From: Azospirillum doebereinerae
GTDB lineage: Bacteria; Pseudomonadota; Alphaproteobacteria; Azospirillales; Azospirillaceae
Reading direction: 5' to 3'
NCBI RefSeq assembly: GCF_003989665.1
Contig: NZ_RZIJ01000002.1
Span: 1-64,000 of the forward strand
DNA length: 64,000 nt
The position numbers and the translations under genes were made by a program. Position 1 is the first letter of the stretch. Each line of letters starts with the position of its first letter. Shown here piece by piece: positions 58,002 through 64,000 of the stretch. The notes below the pieces were generated by a model. That model saw nothing but the letters and a program-made list of their open reading frames with translations. It made no database searches and was not told the DNA's origin.

Positions 58002-58706
58002 CTATGGGTGGGCTTTGAAGCTTTCCAACAGGAGCGTGCGCCGGTGCTCCTCATATTCCGCCTTTGTGATCAGATCCTTGTTGAGCAGAACTTTAAGATC
58101 GCGCAGTTGGTCCGCCACATCAGGTTCATCCGCTTGGCGTGGAGCCGGGATGGACGGTCCGGAAGAAAGCGAAGCATCGGGCTTTTTGCCGATCGCGAAG
58201 TCGTGGCCACAGAATCGACAAACCATGGCGTTGGCTTTGATCGTCTCCGCGCATCGCGGGCATGGCTTGGCGTCGTCATCGGAGAGTCGTTGGACAAGCG
58301 CGTTTTCCCGCGCTGAAATGACGTTATTTCCAAGAACATGACGTATCATATCGAGTTGATCGTAACGGCGCCCGAAAAGAATTTTCTGTTCACCGGAAGA
58401 CGTCGAGACGACCAGCGCATACTTTCCTCCCCGACCAAGCTTCCGCGCGCCAAGAGCAAGAAGAACAGCCCCAATCATGAGAACGACCGTGGCAGCCGCT
58501 GTATCGGCGTTCCTAAACCCACCTATGGAAAACAGAGCCATGGAGGCTCCGACAACACAGACCGCGATGGGACCGACATTGATTTCGCTCGAAATTTTTT
58601 CAATGCGTACGGAATGTATCGTATCAATGGGATAGGTAGCGCCCGCAATCACCGTGTAGGAAGGCGCGATGGTAATGTTGGCATCGATATAGATCGGGTT
58701 TTCCAC
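58002..58706 (-). CDS. DUF6232-like membrane protein with zinc ribbon and SHOCT domain
   Basis: A 234-residue protein. N-terminal beta strands (NITIAPSYTVIAGATYPIDTIHSVRI), two transmembrane helices (about 48-85) and a strand pair form the DUF6232 layout. A zinc ribbon CPRCAETIKANAMVCRFCG (about 148-166) and a C-terminal SHOCT helix pair (LRDLKVLLNKDLITKAEYEEHR) follow. SHOCT motifs are oligomerisation or sorting elements. GTG 58706 is the start, with GGGAGAG upstream. It converges on the caspase gene with a 24-base gap. Function unknown. Confidence 0.75.
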   Translation of the reverse strand: MENPIYIDANITIAPSYTVIAGATYPIDTIHSVRIEKISSEINVGPIAVCVVGASMALFSIGGFRNADTAAATVVLMIGAVLLALGARKLGRGGKYALVVSTSSGEQKILFGRRYDQLDMIRHVLGNNVISARENALVQRLSDDDAKPCPRCAETIKANAMVCRFCGHDFAIGKKPDASLSSGPSIPAPRQADEPDVADQLRDLKVLLNKDLITKAEYEEHRRTLLLESFKAHP

Positions 58707-58936
58707 GAAACTCTCTCCCGCGAATCAAAGCGGCGCCCCATAAACACCCAATTGTTGCAAAACAGCCGAACCGTATCGAGCTTGAGCTTTAGGGAGTCGA
58801 GGGTGGTGCGTGAAAAGCCTCGGGCGCATCGCGCCAATGCATTTTAGACGGCACTATGGGAGGAAAAGGCGCTCCCCACGGCTTTTCCATTCGGGCGTCC
58901 ATCTAACTTCACCGACGGTCAACCCAGTGGAAAGCT

Positions 58937-59012
58937 TGGTAGGCCTGGCCGGATTTGAACCGACGACAACACCGTTATGAGCGGCGCGTTCTAACCACTG
59001 AACTACAGGCCC
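58937..59012 (-). tRNA. tRNA with CAT anticodon, probably tRNA-Ile2 (lysidine)
   Basis: Cloverleaf on the minus strand: acceptor GGGCCTG / CAGGCCT, D arm GTTCAGTGGTTAGAAC, anticodon loop CTCATAA, T arm GTCGG TTCAAAT CCGGC, discriminator A, encoded CCA. The first acceptor pair is G-U. The GGGCCTG acceptor and CGCTCATAACGG-like anticodon arm resemble alphaproteobacterial tRNA-Ile(CAU), which TilS modifies, more than elongator Met. An initiator is excluded because its anticodon stem would have three G-C pairs. Confidence 0.85.
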
Positions 59013-59086
59013 AGCCAAGGGCCGCACTTTGCTCAAACCGCAGGGGATTTGCAACCCCTCGTTCGTCGTGCCTTTGTCAAAGTCCA

Positions 59087-59121
59087 AAAACGGAAACGGG
59101 GGCCGCGCGGCCCCCGTTTCC
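59087..59121 (-). terminator. Intrinsic terminator of rpoD
   Basis: A perfect 15-bp palindromic stem (59092-59106 / 59107-59121) followed on the minus strand by GTTTTT. It starts 21 bases after the rpoD stop. Confidence 0.9.
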
Positions 59122-59142
59122 CTTAGAAAACTGCCTGGAACT

Positions 59143-61143
<2,001 letters not shown>

Positions 61144-61300
61144 GCGATCGGTGCCCCCGCATTACCCCATTGAAAAAAGACGAAAGGAGCGCTCGGCCGC
61201 GGTCACCCGCACCGTCCGCCCCCGTAACCCCTGTACCCCAACCCTCTCGACCGCCATGCGACCCGCCCTTTCAACGCCGAGACCCCGACCGTGTGAACAG

Positions 61301-63220
61301 TCAGGACTCGTCAAAGTCACTGTCATCCGTCATTCCCATTCCGGACTTTATGACCTCCTGTTGAAGAGCTACGACCCGCGCGAGGTTTGCCTCGTTATTG
61401 TCACGGGCCGAAGCCGCCTTCGCTTCCCTAAGGTCGTCGAGCATCTGCCGATGATGCAGATGCCGCCATGTCGGCCACCACCCTTTCCGGGCATCCTCGG
61501 TCGAGGCGTCCGGGCGGGCGAAGCCGGCGTGGACATAGGTCGACTCGCCAAGCAAAGCGCTGACCATTGTCTCATGGCCGGCGGATGACAAGTGGCGACA
61601 AAGGGCTGCCACGTCAAGTGTCGAGTCGCCGTTCCGCTCGTCCGACAGCCATTCCAGGACGGCTCTGCGCAGTTTTTCCAGCTCCGGGTCGCCAAACGGC
61701 AACAGGCCGAGCGGTTCGCCCAGTTCACCGAACAGGTCCGGGTGGTTGATCAGCGTCGCCAGCAGGATGCGTTCGCGCACCGGGGGAAGCCGCTGCACAC
61801 GCCCACGCCCCTCGCCGGCCGGCTTGGAGGTCATCCGCCCCGGCATTCCCGCCACATGCCGGCGCGGCGGCTCACCGAACCTGCGGCCAGGCTGCCAGGG
61901 GCCTGGGTTGAAGCGCGCGCGCGGCGGCGGGGCGAATGCCTCGTCGATCCGCCGACGCATCTCGGTGCGGTAGAAGGACTGGACGTCGCGGTCGCCGATG
62001 GTGCCGACGCGGGCCTCCAGCGCCGCCTTCACCGCCGCCTTCGATTCGGGACTGTCGGTCGGCTTGCCCTCCGTCTCCATCCGCCAGACGGCGTCGGCCA
62101 GCGGGATCGCCTGCTCCAGCAGCGCGCCCATCGCCTTGGCGCCTTGCGCGCGGATCAGGCTGTCGGGGTCCTCCCCCTCGGGCAGGAAGGCGACGCGGGC
62201 CGACTGGCCGGGGGCGAGATGCGGCAGGATGCGCTCCACCGCCCGCCACGCCGCGCGCCGCCCGGCGTTGTCGCCGTCGAAGCACAGGAACGGCACCTTC
62301 TCCGACGCCGGGATCAGCTTCCACAGCTCCTGGACCTGCGTTTCGGTCAGCGCGGTGCCGAGCGGCGCCACGGCGCCCTCGAAGCCGGCGCGGACCAGCG
62401 CGATCACGTCCATGTAGCCTTCGGCGACGATCACCGGCTTGCCGTCGGCCGCCGCCTGCCGGGCGCGGGAGAGGCCATAGAGCAGCGTGCCCTTCTGGAA
62501 GATCGGCGTTTCGGCGCTGTTGACGTATTTCGGCCCGTCGCCCTCCAGGATGCGCCCGCCGAAGGCAACGACCTGCCCGCGCCGGTCGGTGACCGGGAAC
62601 ATGACCCGGTTGCGGAAGAAGCTGTAGGGCGTGCGCCCGTCGTCCGGCCGTTTCAGGAGGCCGGCGGTGACCATGTCCTCCTCGGCGTAGTTCAGCTTCA
62701 GCAGATGCTGGCGCAGCGCCCCGGAATCGCCGGGGGCGAAGCCCAGCCGGAAGCGCGCCATGGCGTCGGTGTCGAGTCCACGGCGGCGGAAATACTCCAG
62801 CCCGGCGCGGCCGGCGGGACCGTGAAGTTGCTGCTCGAACCAACGGGCGGCCTGCTCGACCAGATCATGCAGGGTCTTGCGGCGCTCGTAGCGGTGGCGG
62901 TCCTCGTCGGTCGGGCGCGGCACGGCGAGCCCGGCCTCACCGGCCAGATGCTCGACCGCCTCCGGGAAGCCCAGATTGTCGTGGCGCATGACGAAGCCGA
63001 TGACGTCGCCATGGGCGCCGCAACCGAAGCAATGGAAAAAGCCCTTCTGGTCGTTGACGTAGAAGGAGGGCGATTTCTCGTTGTGGAAGGGGCACGGGGC
63101 CTTGAACTCGCGGCCGGCACGGATCAGGCGCAGGCGCTTGGACACCACGTCGGACAAGGCCAGCCGACTGCGCAGCTCCTCCAGGAATTGGGGGGGAAAG
63201 GCCATGGCTTCGAACGTCAC
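61301..63220 (-). CDS. dnaG: DNA primase
   Basis: A 639-residue primase that makes RNA primers at the replication fork. CHC2 zinc domain: CPFHNEKSPSF and FHCFGCG (about 43-69). TOPRIM catalytic core (about 265-350) with VAEGYMDV and CFDGDNAGRRAA. The C-terminal helicase-binding region (about 465-620) has VRERILLATLINHPDLF. Start GTG 63220 has AGGAA about five bases upstream; ATG 63205 (MAFPPQFLEEL) is the other choice and matches many homologues. Confidence 0.97.
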   Translation of the reverse strand: MTFEAMAFPPQFLEELRSRLALSDVVSKRLRLIRAGREFKAPCPFHNEKSPSFYVNDQKGFFHCFGCGAHGDVIGFVMRHDNLGFPEAVEHLAGEAGLAVPRPTDEDRHRYERRKTLHDLVEQAARWFEQQLHGPAGRAGLEYFRRRGLDTDAMARFRLGFAPGDSGALRQHLLKLNYAEEDMVTAGLLKRPDDGRTPYSFFRNRVMFPVTDRRGQVVAFGGRILEGDGPKYVNSAETPIFQKGTLLYGLSRARQAAADGKPVIVAEGYMDVIALVRAGFEGAVAPLGTALTETQVQELWKLIPASEKVPFLCFDGDNAGRRAAWRAVERILPHLAPGQSARVAFLPEGEDPDSLIRAQGAKAMGALLEQAIPLADAVWRMETEGKPTDSPESKAAVKAALEARVGTIGDRDVQSFYRTEMRRRIDEAFAPPPRARFNPGPWQPGRRFGEPPRRHVAGMPGRMTSKPAGEGRGRVQRLPPVRERILLATLINHPDLFGELGEPLGLLPFGDPELEKLRRAVLEWLSDERNGDSTLDVAALCRHLSSAGHETMVSALLGESTYVHAGFARPDASTEDARKGWWPTWRHLHHRQMLDDLREAKAASARDNNEANLARVVALQQEVIKSGMGMTDDSDFDES

Positions 63221-63388
63221 CGGTTCCTGTTGGGCGCAAGCCTATAGCAGAACGCTGCCCGACGCACCAAGGCTCCGGACGGACGAACTCCGGCGAAGGG
63301 AGTCCAGCTTCCCTTGCTTCAGCCTTCCAGGCGCTCCCATCGACCGGACGGCGAATCGTCCCGATTCGCCGGCCAACCGTTTAGCGCA

Positions 63389-63850
63389 TCATTTGCCCGA
63401 AAGCGTCTGCTTGACCAAGCCGCCGGCCTTGGCGAAATCCATCTGGCCGGCGTGGCGGGCCTTCAGCTCGGCCATCACGCGGCCCATGTCCTTGATGCTG
63501 CTCGCCCCCAGCTCCGCCACGATGGCGTCGAGCGCGGCCTTCACCTCGTCCTCGCTCATCTGCTTGGGCAGGAAGCCCTCGATGACGGCGATCTCCTCGC
63601 GCTCCTGCTGGGCCAGCTCGGGACGGCCGCCCTGGTCGTACATCGTGGCCGACTCGTTGCGCTGCTTGATCAGCCCCTGCATCATCGACAGGATCTCCGG
63701 CTCGTCGATGCCGTCGGTCACGCCGCGCGTGCGGGCCGCGATGTCACGGTCCTTCAGACCCGCCAGGACCATGCGGATGGTGGAGACGGCGCGCGCGTCC
63801 TTCGCGCGCATGGACTCCTTCAGGGCCTCGTTCAACCGCGTGCGCAGCAT
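63389..63850 (-). CDS. yqeY: GatB/YqeY domain protein
   Basis: A 153-residue YqeY-type protein, related to the tRNA-binding tail of GatB. MLRTRLNEALKESMRAKDARAVSTIRMVLAGLKDRDI, then GFLPKQMSEDEVKAALDAIV and MGRVMAELKARHAGQMDFAKAGGLVKQTLSG are diagnostic. ATG 63850 follows GGAACAGGAAT. It is commonly found just upstream of dnaG in alphaproteobacteria; 168 bases separate them. Its exact role is not known. The 150 bases to the window end contain no gene. Confidence 0.94.
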   Translation of the reverse strand: MLRTRLNEALKESMRAKDARAVSTIRMVLAGLKDRDIAARTRGVTDGIDEPEILSMMQGLIKQRNESATMYDQGGRPELAQQEREEIAVIEGFLPKQMSEDEVKAALDAIVAELGASSIKDMGRVMAELKARHAGQMDFAKAGGLVKQTLSGK

Positions 63851-64000
63851 ATTCCTGTTCCTCATCGTCAGGCCGGCAAGCGAAACCCTTGCCGACGGAG
63901 GCGGACTATTCCGAAAAATCCGGCCGATTGCCACGACTAAAGGGTTAACGCCGCGCCGCTCCCGGCAACCCCCTCCCCCAAAAGACCCGCCGCAAGGCCG

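Noticed and set aside
58854..59087. 77-residue minus-strand frame
   Set aside because: It runs through the CAU tRNA ([22 protein letters not shown] is a familiar tRNA-shadow translation).

Overview
The window is high-GC DNA, AT-poor almost throughout, with alphaproteobacterial housekeeping genes: a yqeY-dnaG-rpoD macromolecular-synthesis operon, an aapJQMP general amino-acid transporter, hisI and hisC. Together with a DUF6460-like small membrane protein and type VI secretion genes this points to a Rhodospirillales-like organism, most likely Azospirillum. The genus is an inference from gene content and protein wording; no rRNA is present to settle it.

Layout. (1) 1-1457: the right end of an integrated element. 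It has the poly-glycine C-terminus of a truncated protein encoded by a hexanucleotide repeat, a tyrosine integrase, and a tRNA-Cys copy whose first two bases no longer pair (probable attR). (2) 1458-3730: small hypothetical genes and tRNA-Asn with a strong terminator. (3) 3899-9376: a protease-fold protein that has lost its catalytic triad, a Nudix hydrolase, and a tight operon cysK - alaX - sseA - GNAT - GNAT, ending at a long inverted repeat. (4) 9552-17015: hisC and aapJQMP on the minus strand, then metC-hisI on the plus strand. (5) 17044-17287: two perfect FNR boxes, each followed by a short C-rich non-coding unit and an intrinsic terminator. I read these as tandem oxygen-regulated small RNAs. 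(6) 17716-36638: a complete P2-type contractile tail and lysis operon on the minus strand with no capsid, portal, terminase, replication or integrase genes, so a probable R-type tailocin. Its PAAR spike-tip protein carries a large AT-rich C-terminal domain that looks like an effector. (7) 37018-51701: an OmpA-like protein and a partial type VI secretion locus (S33 hydrolase, PpkA-like kinase, FHA protein, PAAR, DUF4123 chaperone, VgrG, TagF, TssM, TssL). (8) 51837-58706: two exported caspase-fold proteases around a glycine-zipper lipoprotein, then a DUF6232/zinc-ribbon/SHOCT protein. (9) 58937-63850: a CAU-anticodon tRNA, rpoD, dnaG, yqeY.

How it fits together. The middle 35 kb holds two contractile injection machines side by side. 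The tailocin is a self-contained transcription unit from a promoter near 36840 to a terminator at 17657. It encodes tail, fibres, holin and lysozyme. The type VI genes encode the membrane anchor (TssL, TssM), the puncturing tip (VgrG, PAAR), effector loading (DUF4123) and threonine-phosphorylation control (kinase, FHA, TagF). Sheath, tube, baseplate, ClpV, TssJ and TssK are not here. The kinase and the smaller caspase share the same C-terminal DUF4384-type module, which links the type VI locus to the protease cluster. The best candidates for something undescribed are the tandem FNR-controlled RNAs at 17044-17287 and the tailocin spike with a built-in effector domain at 34546-35610.
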